Assembly (NCBI RefSeq): GCF_027595985.1
Contig: NC_073307.1
Location: 40,403,917-40,467,916, forward strand
DNA: 64,000 nt
Reading direction: 5' to 3'
Source of the DNA: Sorex araneus
Lineage: Eukaryota; Chordata; Mammalia; Eulipotyphla; Soricidae
Shown: piece after piece, positions 43,600 through 52,952 of the stretch
How positions within the stretch are numbered: the first letter of the stretch is position 1
How the letters are laid out: each line of letters opens with the position of its first letter
Notes under the pieces: generated by a model
Told to the model about the DNA's origin: nothing
The model's database searches: none
What the model saw: only the letters and a program-made list of their open reading frames with translations
Position numbers and translations under genes: made by a program

Positions 43600-43795
43600 T
43601 TCTCCTCCTCCTCCCCTCATCCTTCTGCTTCTCCTCTCCCTTCCCTCTTCTTCCTCTCCCTTCTTCTCCTCCCATGGCCTCCTCTTCTTCCTCCTCTTCC
43701 TCCTTTTTTTTCTGCTCCTTTTCCTCCTCCTCCTTCTTTTTCTACCTCCTCTTCCTCTTTCAACCCCTCCTCCTTTTCTTTCTCCTCATTTTTTT
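43600..43795. repeat. Pyrimidine-rich (CCT/CTT)n tract
   Basis: About 200 bp almost purely of C and T on the + strand. It yields overlapping Ser/Leu/Pro-rich pseudo-frames on + and Glu/Gly-rich ones on -, none of them real. Confidence 0.95.
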
Positions 43796-43926
43796 GGGCC
43801 ACACCTGGTGGTGCTCAGGGCTTACTCCTGGCAGGCTTGGGGGACCATATGGAGTAGAAGGAATTGAACCTGGGTTGGTTGCAAGCAAAAGAAACACCCT
43901 ACACATTGTACTATCTCTCTGGCCGT
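43792..43926 (-). mobile_element. Type A SINE
   Basis: Antisense copy with GGGCCACACCTGGTGGTGCTC and head end CTATCTCTCTGGCC. Confidence 0.88.
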
Positions 43927-43929
43927 CAT

Positions 43930-44748
43930 TACTTCTTGTTCAAATTCATTTCCTTTCTATGATCTTTGGGTTTCAATTATACCTCAATTCCAATTGGCAT
44001 AAGTATCAATTTTTTTCCCATTCTACATTAGGTTGGTATTTGAGCCTTTCTATCCCTCCAATCAGTTCAAAAGAAAATAATTGTTTTGCCTCTGTTGGCA
44101 GAGGCCAAAAAAAAAAAAAATCAGAAGAGGTGAGAACAGCCATATATTCTATTCTCAAGCTTGATTTTAAGTTAGCTGAAAATCTAACAGTGAGACAAAT
44201 ATGCTTAGAAAAACAGTATTTTTCTATGTTTTCTATTTAGTCCTTTGTAACTCCAGAATCTAAGTCATACAATGGCTTTTAACTGAATAATTATTTAAAT
44301 TTTGAAAATTGGTAAAAGTAACGTTAAGTATAAATAACTTTAAGCTTATTTTTATTCATTTGGAGCAAATAGTACTTCTGTTTTTATTCTATCATGGACT
44401 TCACTTGACTTTAAAAAGCAAAACCCGAACTAAATTTCCTGCAGGCTATATTTGTTATCCCAGAGCTGTAACAGTTGAGTAAAGTAGTTATCTCTCCAAG
44501 ACCATGCAGAATCCCAGGTCCTCCCATTTGCCTTCCGATTTTAGAAGTCTCTACTTTGCAAAACCGACGTGAAAATCTGATGCAGTATGCTTGATCTTGA
44601 AGAGAAATACCAAGAAGTACAAGCCCAGGACACAGACGGGTCTCCGTTTCTCCAAGGGAGCAAGAAACTCATAACGAAATGGACCAGTTGCGAATCCACC
44701 TTGCATAGGAACCGCTCCTACTTAGCTCTCAAGGACACCTACTTGGTG
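43930..44748. other. Intergenic, upstream of DTWD2
   Basis: AT-rich sequence grading into mixed composition towards the CpG island. Nothing recognised. Confidence 0.4.
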
Positions 44749-44751
44749 CAA

Positions 44752-44884
44752 GTTTTTTTTGGAGGAGCACAGGGACTACTCCTGGCTCTGCACGCAGGAG
44801 ATCATATGGGATGCTGGGAATGGAACCTGGGTCGGCCACGTGCAAGGCAAACGCCCTACCGGCTATGCTATCGCTCCAGGCCCC
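44752..44884 (-). mobile_element. Type A SINE in the DTWD2 promoter-proximal region
   Basis: Antisense copy from the T-run (44754-44760) through GCACAGGGACTACTCCTGGC and GGGAATGGAACCTGGGTCGG to TATCGCTCCAGGCCCC. About 25 bp of the tail-side body is missing. Its 5' end lies 330 bp upstream of the DTWD2 start codon and faces the promoter. Confidence 0.93.
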
Positions 44885-44989
44885 CTGAAGACCTATCAAG
44901 GTGGGGGTTTCTTTAACTGGCGACTATCACCTGCCACTTGTACCACCTGCGCCCCGCAGGGCAACCCACAGTCCACCCAAGCGCATATG

Positions 44990-45214
44990 CCTCTAGGACA
45001 AACGGCCCACGAGGCCCTGACCAATAGGCCCCTTCCTCCGCCGCTGGGGGGCGGGACCAAGCGCCCGGGCTTGGGAGCTCCGCCCTCCTTACGTGGCGTG
45101 CATACGCGCGTGCGTGCGTGCGTGCGTGCGTGGCGGGCCCGGTTTCTGCAGCGTGTAGCGCCCCCCGGCGGCGGCGGCGGGGCATCGCTGCGACCGCCGA
45201 CCGGAACGCCCGCC
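44990..45214 (+). promoter_or_regulatory. DTWD2: DTWD2 CpG-island promoter and 5'UTR region
   Basis: There is no TATA box. A CCAAT box (GACCAATAGG, core 45021-45025), a GC box (GGGGGCGGGACC, 45046-45057), an inverted GC box (CTCCGCCCTCC, about 45079-45089) and an ACGTG core at about 45091 are clustered upstream of the start codon. This is the usual arrangement of a housekeeping, CpG-island promoter. The exact transcription start cannot be read from sequence; it is probably between 45100 and 45200. Confidence 0.75.
45108..45131. repeat. (CGTG)n microsatellite in the promoter
   Basis: About six GTGC units, alternating purine and pyrimidine and CpG-containing, within the presumed 5'UTR or core promoter. 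Confidence 0.95.
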
Positions 45215-45432
45215 ATGGAGCCGCCGGAGGAGGCGCGAACCCCCCGGGAGCCGCTCCCGGGCTCGCCGGCGGCCTGTGGCTCGCAGACGTGGAGCGAGGA
45301 GGCGGCGGCGGCGGCGGCGGCGGTTCAGGGGGGCCCCGCGCCGGACGCGGAGGTGGACGGCGCCGGCGCCGACGGCCTGTGGGAGCTCCCGGTGGAGCCG
45401 GCGGAGCGGAGGCCCGAGTGTGGCCGCTGCAG
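45215..45432 (+). CDS. DTWD2: DTWD2 coding exon 1 (partial gene)
   Basis: DTWD2 is a DTW-domain enzyme that transfers the aminocarboxypropyl group of S-adenosylmethionine to uridine in the D-loop of certain tRNAs (acp3U at position 20a, from work on the human enzyme). This exon encodes the first 72 residues plus two bases of the next codon. The identifying part is residues 53-69 (DGLWELPVEPAERRPEC), followed by Cys72. As I recall human DTWD2, this segment is nearly identical and is the start of the zinc-binding Cys-rich motif before the DTW fold. Residues 1-52 are low-complexity and diverged, with an Ala7 tract (GCG repeats, 45302-45322). The start is chosen for its strong context (CGCCATGG) and position. 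The exon ends GCTGCAG|GTGACC, a good donor giving a phase 2 intron. The catalytic DTW domain lies in later exons outside the window. Confidence 0.88.
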
Positions 45433-45664
45433 GTGACCGCGGGGCCGGGGACGCGGCTGCAGCGCCCTCTGCTGGGCACGCGGCGCAGCGGCGGCGGCTC
45501 GGCCGAGCCTGTCCCCGAGAGCGCGGGCTGGGCGGGACCGGGCTGGGCGGACCCTGCTCGTGTGTCACGGCTCGGGGACCTTCCTCCGGGGCCTCGTGAT
45601 TTCCCTGTCCTGCCTGCAGCACGGAGCGCGCCGTGCGCAGACCTCAGCGCGGCCCGCGGGACCT

Positions 45665-46400
45665 GCTGGGTTTGACTTGTCTCCAGTTGCGCTTAGTATT
45701 TGCAATTATATTTCGATTCCAGTATTTCTGCACTTGGCTGTATTGCTCGGGAGTGTTTCCTGCCGTTAAAAGCTCTTCACCTCCTCCGCATGCTCTGACA
45801 CTTTTTTCCCTTTTAACAAGTTGCTGAGAATACAACTCTGGAGATGTGGAGAGGTGGAGAGCTGTTATCTATACAGTATAAACTAGTTGGTGGCTCCTTA
45901 TATTTGATTTGATGGTGAGGATTCTGTTGCTTTTCTGGGTGAACTTTTTTGCTTATACTTATCATAGTTCTTGAAACTAAAATGCCGTCTTAGATTCGAG
46001 TGATCCATTATTCGGTAAGTTGCACATAACAGTGTAATTTCTCTAAGCACAGTACTATAACTGTCCCAGCCGAGGGAGTTCGGTAATTGGTTCTGTTCAG
46101 GAACTTCAAACTTGATTTGACTTAATCTGTTAGAAGTTCTGACTTACTTGTTAGAGGTAAAGTGTATTTTAAATGTGTTTTGTTTGCAAATCCACGGCAC
46201 GTTTTTGCTTCTAGGTCAGTTACTCTCTTAGTCCCAAACATGTCAAATCCAAAACTTTGATCTCCAAGTATACGTAGTTCTTACTATTTGTTATGAAATT
46301 CAGGCTAAGGATTATTGGCATCGTCTGCACACAGAATGGTGAATTAATGGGCAAAGAAATTTGTTCAGGCAGTTTCAGAGTGCCTGCTACCAGGCACGAT
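45665..46400. other. Intron 1, proximal, repeat-poor
   Basis: No SINE for about 750 bp downstream of the CpG island. This may be kept free of insertions because of promoter-proximal regulation, but no specific site can be named. Confidence 0.4.
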
Positions 46401-46406
46401 GATGGT

Positions 46407-46645
46407 CCCTGTCATCCCGTTGCTCATCGATTTGTTCGAGCGGGCACCAGTAACGTCTCTCATTGAGAGACTTATTATTACTGTTTTTGGCATATCCAAT
46501 ACGCATGGGTAGATTGCCAGGCTCTGCCCCGAGGGCTTGATACTCTTGATAGCTTGCCGGGCTCTCCGAGAGGGGTGGAGGAATCGAACTCGGGTCGGTC
46601 GCGTGAAAGGCGAAAGCCCAACTGCTGTGCTATCACTTCAGCCCT
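46407..46645 (-). mobile_element. Type B SINE
   Basis: Antisense copy from CCTGTCATCCCGTTGCTCATC to head end GCTATCACTTCAGCCC. Both body motifs are present, and no poly(T) occurs at the tail side. Confidence 0.93.
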
Positions 46646-46977
46646 GCAGTAGCTCATATCTAGAAGAAGGCATATCCCTAGGTCGAAAATGTGAGGATAT
46701 CGGGCATATTTCCCTTTCAAACTACAGGTAAGGAGCCATACAGAGACTTTTATTTTACACACATGTCCATGTTTAATCGTTGTGGGGGCCATTTCCAGGT
46801 GATTGGGGCCCGTGGCCAAACCTGGTGCTCCAGGGGCCCCTGCAGTGCCGAGAATTCAGCTCATGGCCTCAAGCTTGCAAGGCCTTCAGTGTCCTGCTTG
46901 GGGCACGTCCCTGGCCCTTGCACATTTTTCAAAGTAAAAAGGTCTTAAGCAACTTTGTTCAGTTAAGAATCACTTTG

Positions 46978-47122
46978 CTGGTCCTGAGTACAGCAGGTGG
47001 GGTGTTTGCCTTGAATGTGGCCCACCTAGGTTTGATTCCTGGCACCCCATATGGTCCCCTGAGCACAGAACCAGTAGTAACCCCTGAGCATTACCAGGTG
47101 TGACCCCAAAACAAAATAAATG
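46978..47122 (+). mobile_element. Type A SINE
   Basis: Shortened head, box B AGGTTTGATTCCTGGC, body AGTAACCCCTGAGCATTACC, tail CCCCAAAACAAAATAAA. Confidence 0.88.
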
Positions 47123-47299
47123 AAATCACTTTGCTCTTTGTCAAGGCTTGTGGGCCTCATTCTCCCCCCTGGAGACTGGCCCACGTCTCAACCTGAGATG
47201 TGTCTTCTTGGCACTTTTCTCTGGTGAAGCCCATATTCTTTTTCCCTCTCTTGCTCCCCTTTTCTCTAAATTTCTTTAAATTCAAACTATTTCACTTCA

Positions 47300-47523
47300 G
47301 GGGCTGGAGCGATAGGACAGCGGGTAGGGCCTTTGCCTTGCACTCGGCCAACCCGGGTTCGATTCCCAGCATCCCATATGGTCTCCTGAGCACCGCCAGG
47401 GGTAATTCCTGAGTGCAGAGCCAGGAGTGACCCCTGTGCATCACCGGGTGTGACTCAAAAAGCAAACAAAACAAAACCAAACAAAACAAAAACCACAAAA
47501 ATACCCCAAGCAAAACAACAAAA
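47300..47523 (+). mobile_element. Young type A SINE with 16-bp target duplication
   Basis: Flanked by AAACTATTTCACTTCA at 47284-47299 and 47524-47539, a perfect match. Near-consensus head and body with a long (CAAAA)n-type tail of about 60 bp. Confidence 0.97.
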
Positions 47524-47539
47524 AAACTATTTCACTTCA

Positions 47540-48405
47540 CTAACAAAAAGAAATACCTTGCTAATTAAAATCTTGTTTGAACTACAGGGGAAGTCAAACA
47601 TACATAGAGATGGGAATATGTGTCTATCTCTTATCTTTTTATTTGATAGTCTCTGAAACGAAGACATGGGGCGGAGCCAGAAGTTAAGAGGACACATGTC
47701 TACTAAGTTATTAATGTTTCAAGAATTTACTTGTCTTTTAGTGAGTTAGCAGATCAGATATCAGATGTGAGCATACTTTCTTTTCCCCTTGCTACAGTCT
47801 GTGCTACTAGCTTCTTGCTCCTGTGGGTGTATAGAGAGTGGTCTAGAACACAGATGGTGCAGCTGAGCCTTCTATACAGGGTAGAGGGGTACAGGAAGCT
47901 TGGAAGGGGCATTGACTCTGAGGCAGAAAGGTAAAATGGTTGTCCTTGCGTGCTGATTTGGATTGATTAGAGAAGAATCTGGATGAGGGGAGATAGGATA
48001 AGGGAAAAGCGTATTTCTGTGGAGGAAGCAGCTTGTGTAGGGGTATAGTGGACAGCGGTATTTCTCAACCATGAGCTTTATGGTCCCTACTGTAGGTCCC
48101 CAGGTTATTCCAAGTCTACTGGCAAAAATTGTGTAGGGGAAGAGAGGTACATGTGAGATAATGGCGCCAATTGGTAGTGTGGGATGGTCACAGGAAATAC
48201 AAGGTCAGGTCAGCAGGGGACCGTGGTTGGATGAAGGTTGAGAAAATGCTAATGTAGAGAGTGCAGTGGGTTTGGAAAACGTGGAGAAAAGAACGGTGCA
48301 TAGGCGGGCCACAGAGATGGTAATGGTCGTACTGGGGAGGAGCAGAGTAAACTATTAGGGAGTTTGCGTCTACTGTGCTAGAACTCATAGGACCAGCCAC
48401 ACAAG
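47540..48405. other. Intron 1, nothing recognised
   Basis: No repeat or exon-like feature seen. Confidence 0.4.
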
Positions 48406-48409
48406 TTGA

Positions 48410-48558
48410 CTTTTTTGTTTTGCCTTTGGGCCGCACCTGGGGGTACTCAGTGCTACTCCTGGCTCAGTGCTTGGGGGTCATGCAGTGCCAGGGACTGTAC
48501 CCGGAACTCCCGCATGCCAGCTATGTGCCCCAACCCTTTGAACCATCTCCCCGGCCCT
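48410..48558 (-). mobile_element. Type A SINE
   Basis: Antisense copy with TTTGGGCCGCACCTGGGGGTAC and head end CCATCTCCCCGGCCC. Confidence 0.85.
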
Positions 48559-48559
48559 G

Positions 48560-49115
48560 AAGTGTGAATTTTCACATTTGAATGGTGGTAACAAGTTCTT
48601 ACTTCTCCAGGTTGCTGCTTTATTTTATTAAAAGAACAAACAAATGACAACTCACCAAGTCTACCACTACAGATTTGGTAGGGTCCAATGGTAAAAGACT
48701 TGCCTGAGAAGAGTTGGGGTCTCTTGCCAGAGAAGATGTTAGGCGCCTTAATTATACTTTTATGTCGTCTGTAGCTAATGCTCTGAGCCTGAATAAAGGA
48801 GTCAGAAACCCACTTGCTAATCATTGGTCCTAAGAAAGGCAGAAGCACATCTGAATACAGAGCATTTGGTGGGGGTGGGGGTGGGGGAGCTTGAGAGAGT
48901 TTGTACCACACTTGGCAACCCACTGTGCTATTGCTCGACTCCAGTGCAGGGTGTTGAAAATACGCCAGTTGAGAGAGAGAAACAGTGGGCAGAGCACGCA
49001 CGCACTGCCGCTGGTCGACCTCTGGAAACGTGAGAAACAGAGTCTACAATTGTAATGATGATGATAAACCACACCTGTCTGTTTAGCACCAAGCACCTGC
49101 CAGGTGCCTACCAGA
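48560..49115. other. Intron 1, nothing recognised
   Basis: The 182-codon frame at 48453-49001 (-) is partly a SINE translation and has no family features. Confidence 0.4.
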
Positions 49116-49119
49116 CCTA

Positions 49120-49220
49120 GGTTTTTCTTGGGGGTGGTGGTGTAGTGGATGGGTTTGAACTCAGGGCCTCATGCAGGTGCGGTACTCAAGCTAGCATTGA
49201 CCTGCATCCCTGGCTCCTAG
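49120..49220 (-). mobile_element. ID-like SINE (old)
   Basis: GGTTTGAACTCAGGGCCTCATGC, then CAAGCTAGCATTGACCTGCATCCC, antisense of a tRNA-like head. Confidence 0.5.
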
Positions 49221-49287
49221 CTGTTTGGTGTAGCCATGGCCTAGTTATTGCCCCAGCCTTCTGGAATGGATGAAAATGATAACTCTT

Positions 49288-49412
49288 ATTTGTTTTTTGG
49301 GGGGAGGGTCATACCTGACTATGCTCAGGATTCACTCTTTGTGGGGCTTGGGGAAGCATGTGGTACCAGGGATCAAATTTTAGGTTGGCTGCGTGCAAGG
49401 CCAGGGCCTTGT
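49288..49412 (-). mobile_element. Type A SINE
   Basis: Antisense copy with GGGTCATACCTGACTATGCTC and a diverged head. Confidence 0.8.
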
Positions 49413-49451
49413 ACTGAGTTTTATTTTTAAAATAAAAATTTAAAAATTCAA

Positions 49452-49582
49452 GTTTGGTGCTCAGGGCTTACTCCTGGCTCTGCTGGTAGGGGTCATCCCC
49501 GGTGGACTTAGGAAACTGTGTTTGCAGGGGACTGAACCTGAGTCAGCTGCATGCAAAGCTCATACCCTACCCGCTGTGCTCA
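49452..49582 (-). mobile_element. Type A SINE
   Basis: Antisense copy with GGTGCTCAGGGCTTACTCCTG and CTACCCGCTGTGCTC. The 5'-most head bases are missing. Confidence 0.85.
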
Positions 49583-49596
49583 TGGTGTTAACTTTT

Positions 49597-49778
49597 TGTT
49601 TGTTTTTGTTTGTTTTTTGGGCCACATCTGGCAATGCTCAGGGATTGCTCCTGACTGCACTCAGGAATCACTCCATGGGGGGTGCTTGGGGAACCTCTTG
49701 GGATGCCGGAGATTGAACCTGGGTTGACCATGTGTAAGGGAAGCACCTTGTCTGCTGTACTCTCTCTTTCAGGCCCTG
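49597..49778 (-). mobile_element. Type A SINE
   Basis: Third antisense copy in a row. TTTTGGGCCACATCTGGCAATG to TCTCTCTTTCAGGCCC. Confidence 0.9.
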
Positions 49779-49779
49779 A

Positions 49780-50940
49780 GGGCGTTAACTTTTAAATGAT
49801 GGGGAGGTGGAGGTAGCAAGCTTGGCTCCCCAAGACACATCAGTCCCTTGGCTCCACGCTCCTCTCCAATGACACCTTGATTTTTGGGACCAGGGTGGTG
49901 TTCCCCCATTTTCCAATGATATACTAAGGCTATCTGGGCAGCTCTGAGTCTTAACGATTTTCAGGCTCATAACAAGATGCTCATATTTCAGTATTTTCCA
50001 GCTCTTTAAAAATGTACCTTGAGATTGAATTGACAGTTACTATTTTAGAAGTTGAGGTATACAATGTGTTGATTGGGATATGCTTGCCCGTGGTAGCTAG
50101 CTCGAACCCTTCTCTTATTATGTAATTATCGTGTAATTTCTTCTTTGAGGTGAGAAAATTTTATGTCTAGCCTTCCTGGAATTTTGAAGTTTGCCACACA
50201 GTTGTCATCGACTGTAACCCCATTACTAGTCTGTCTCCAGAACGTTTTCATCTCCTAGTTACAAGTCTTTGATAATATCTTGCTCCTTTATCCTCTGTCT
50301 GTACCTTTTCCTTCTTCTTCTGCATTGCTGCAGAGGAAAATAGGACCGGGAATAGCATCATCAGAGAAGGAGGCAAGGAGACTAAAAGGCACTTAAGGAG
50401 AACACAGCTGCCAAATTGTCTTATTTCAGGTTTCAAATTAGTCACTGATACGAAGAGTCAAAGTAAGATAGAGGAAGGATTCAGATACTTGGCTTCTGGG
50501 AGGATGGGAAGATGTGTCTGCACCTAGGTGCCTCCTGGGCAGTAGGTGGCCGAGCTGCATTCTCGCCAGGCCCTGGGAGTGTGCTCCCCTTTACCTGGCA
50601 GCACGACTGCTGTGAGCCCCACAGAACCCACCCAGGGTTTGCTGCCTGCCCGAGTCTGGTTCGCTCTCGGATTCTGAAGTTCCTGCATGTCTCTGCCCTG
50701 GTCCGCCTGAGCCACAGGGCAGGCCAGTCTGCAACTCCGGAAGAGGCACGTGAGCAGTAGTCCTTCTCGGGGTTTAGAAGAATGAAGACTGCTGAATCCT
50801 TATCAGTGTTTGGGGTAGTGGGGGAACAATTTTTGAAAAGTTTGAAATCAGCTTGATTATTAATAATTTAAAGATGAAAAGTTGGGTGTTCCTCGTGTTC
50901 TTTGTTCATAGCAGAAGTATCATACTCCCGAGAGAAGATT
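49780..50940. other. Intron 1, includes a GC-richer patch at 50500-50760
   Basis: No SINE. The GC-richer patch is open in two overlapping opposite frames but has no splice-site pair or domain, so I do not call an exon. Confidence 0.35.
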
Positions 50941-50949
50941 GTTATTTAT

Positions 50950-51077
50950 TATGGTTTTTTTTTTTTATGGTGCTCAGAGATTATTCTTGGCTGAGTGGAC
51001 TGGGGGTGCCCAGGGTATGGAGATTAAAACTGGGGTCAGTAGAAAGCAAGGCAAGTGCCTCCATCCCTGCACTGAAG
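50950..51077 (-). mobile_element. Old type A SINE
   Basis: T-run, then GGTGCTCAGAGATTATTCTTGG and a degraded box B. Confidence 0.7.
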
Positions 51078-51079
51078 AT

Positions 51080-51790
51080 CCTTATGGTAATTTGTTCTAT
51101 CCTGTTCATTTAGAAAATATGTTTATTCTTTGAAGTAGTACACTCGTAATGTGAAAAGCGAACTGATATACAAATTGCTCTGCAAGCTAATTGGATGTTC
51201 AAAGATAAGCAGAGATGATATATGACAAGAGGGATTCTTTTTTCTTAATCTTAATTAAGTCTCTGAGTGACCAGTTTTTAAAAACCACATTAATGCTTTT
51301 TAAAGGTTTGATTTATATCCTCATGAAAAATCAGAATTGTTTCTTTTTCCTCCATTAATAAAACTTCCCTTCAAAGGACATCAAAGCCCACGAACCCCTT
51401 AGGCTCATGTGTCCAAAATTAATCGTTCATAGTTCTGGTAGTGTTGGTATCATTAGTGAATATTTTTCAGAAATACTCAGGTCTAAAATTTTGTATTATT
51501 TTAAAAAATGATCCCCAGTCGCACAGCTTTTAGATGTACACTTTTATCAACTACTGAAGACAGCGCGGTGATTTGTACAGTTATGCTGTGCAGTACACAT
51601 TCAGGGTCAGGTTTTGGCCAGGGCAAAACTACAGTATCTTCTGGAGTTTCCTTGCAACACTGTATGATACTGACCTCGGTGAAAACTGTGGCTTCCCATG
51701 TTCTCTTGTACGTCCTTCCAGCAGGGCATTTCTTGGCCTTCTCCTGCTGATATTGGGATGCGCCTGATTTAACTTTTGTCTTTTTGATGG
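51080..51790. other. Intron 1, nothing recognised
   Basis: No feature seen. Confidence 0.4.
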
Positions 51791-51796
51791 TGAGAT

Positions 51797-51972
51797 TCTT
51801 TTTTTTTTTTTTTTTACTTTTTTATTAATGAATCACTGTGAGGGTACAGATCCATTTTTACATATTTTCATGCTTGTGTTTCAGTCATGCACTGCTTGAG
51901 TACCCATCCCTCCCTCCACCAGTGCCCGTTCTCCACTGGAGAGCCCAGCATCTCTCCCACCCCTGGTCTGGA
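51797..51972 (-). mobile_element. LINE-1 3'UTR stub
   Basis: Antisense T-run, then TTAATGAATCACTGTGAGGG, CCTCCACCAGTGCCCGTTCTCC. Same subfamily as the stub at 59765-60110. Confidence 0.8.
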
Positions 51973-52103
51973 TTCTTTTTTATTTTCTGAATCCTTTCTC
52001 GCCTGTGATTAGCTTCTGATTTCTCGGAGTACCTTATATTTTAGGTAGACAGATGGTACTGCGAGTAAAGCTTGTTTTCTGTGCTGAAGTTTTGTTAGAT
52101 TGC

Positions 52104-52105
52104 AT

Positions 52106-52138
<33 letters not shown>

Positions 52139-52140
52139 TT
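52104..52140. repeat. (GT)n microsatellite
   Basis: About 15 GT units. Confidence 0.95.
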
Positions 52141-52295
52141 TCTTTGTTGAAAGCCTAGTGAGCAGCAGAGCCCTGAATGTGCTCATGGAGAAGCACAGGC
52201 CGGGGAGGGATGGGTCCGCTGGCCATGCAAAGTCTTGGAGACACGAGTGTGATTGGAATGAGGTAGATCTGTTTATGGAGGGGTGTAACTTGGCA

Positions 52296-52545
52296 ATCAC
52301 TGTTATTGTCACTGTCATCCTGTTGCTCATTGATTTGCTCGAGCGGGCACCAGCAACGTCTCTCAATGTGAGACTTATTGTTACCGTTTTTGGCATATCC
52401 AGTACGCACGGGTAGCTTGCCAGGCTCTGCCGTGCGGGCCCGATACTCTCGGTAGCTTGCTGGGCTCTCTGAGAGGGGTGGAGGAATTGAACACGGGTTG
52501 GCACGTAAAAGGCGAATGCCCTACCACTGTGCTATCGCTCCAGCC
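52296..52545 (-). mobile_element. Type B SINE with 12-bp target duplication
   Basis: Flanked by TGTAACTTGGCA at 52284-52295 and 52546-52557, a perfect match. The sequence next to the first duplicate is ATCACTGTTATTGTCACTGTC, so the 3' end is ACAGTG-like with no poly(A). Body and head are complete. Confidence 0.96.
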
Positions 52546-52741
52546 TGTAACTTGGCAGTAGACCTTTTAATTGTTATGGATACATAGCATAATATTTATA
52601 ACTTGAGCATGTACAAGTATACAAATCAGTGGCATTAGCATTAAAGTCACAATGTCATGTAATCATCAGCACTCTGTATACCTAAAACCTTTTTATTATT
52701 CCCAAGATGAATTTCATACATACCATTAAACAGTAATTTTT

Positions 52742-52920
52742 TTGTTAAAACATTTATTTTATTAAAGCACCGTGAATTACAATGTTATTCATAGTTGGGT
52801 TTTTGACACACAGTGTTCACCAATCCTGCTACCAGTGCCAGCTTCTCTCTATGAGGTTAATTTCCGCTCCCTTCCCCCACAGGCCCCTCCAGCCGGAGTC
52901 ACCGCCTGCCTCTTGACAGA
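52742..52920 (-). mobile_element. LINE-1 3'UTR stub (diverged)
   Basis: Antisense TTTATTTTATTAAAGCACCGTG, then CAGTGTTCACCAATCCTGC and ACCAGTGCCAGCTTCTC. Confidence 0.55.
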
Positions 52921-52952
52921 CACCTTTTACATTTGATTATCAAAGTTTGATC

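Larger units (their letters stand above)
45000..45660. other. CpG island
   Basis: CpG dinucleotides are frequent here and rare in the flanks. The island covers the promoter, the first coding exon and the start of intron 1. Confidence 0.85.

Noticed and set aside
43531-44240. Frames of 108-188 codons rich in Ser, Leu and Phe
   Set aside because: They cover a CCT/CTT tract and a SINE; low complexity, no domain.
44759-45214. In-frame extension of DTWD2 upstream of 45215
   Set aside because: The frame is open back to a SINE at 44759, but this runs through the SINE and the promoter elements. The ATG at 45215 has the best context and matches the expected length of the leader.
44913-45622. Overlapping antisense frames (up to 188 codons) across the CpG island
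   Set aside because: Pro/Arg/Ala-rich shadows expected on the opposite strand of GC-rich coding and promoter DNA.
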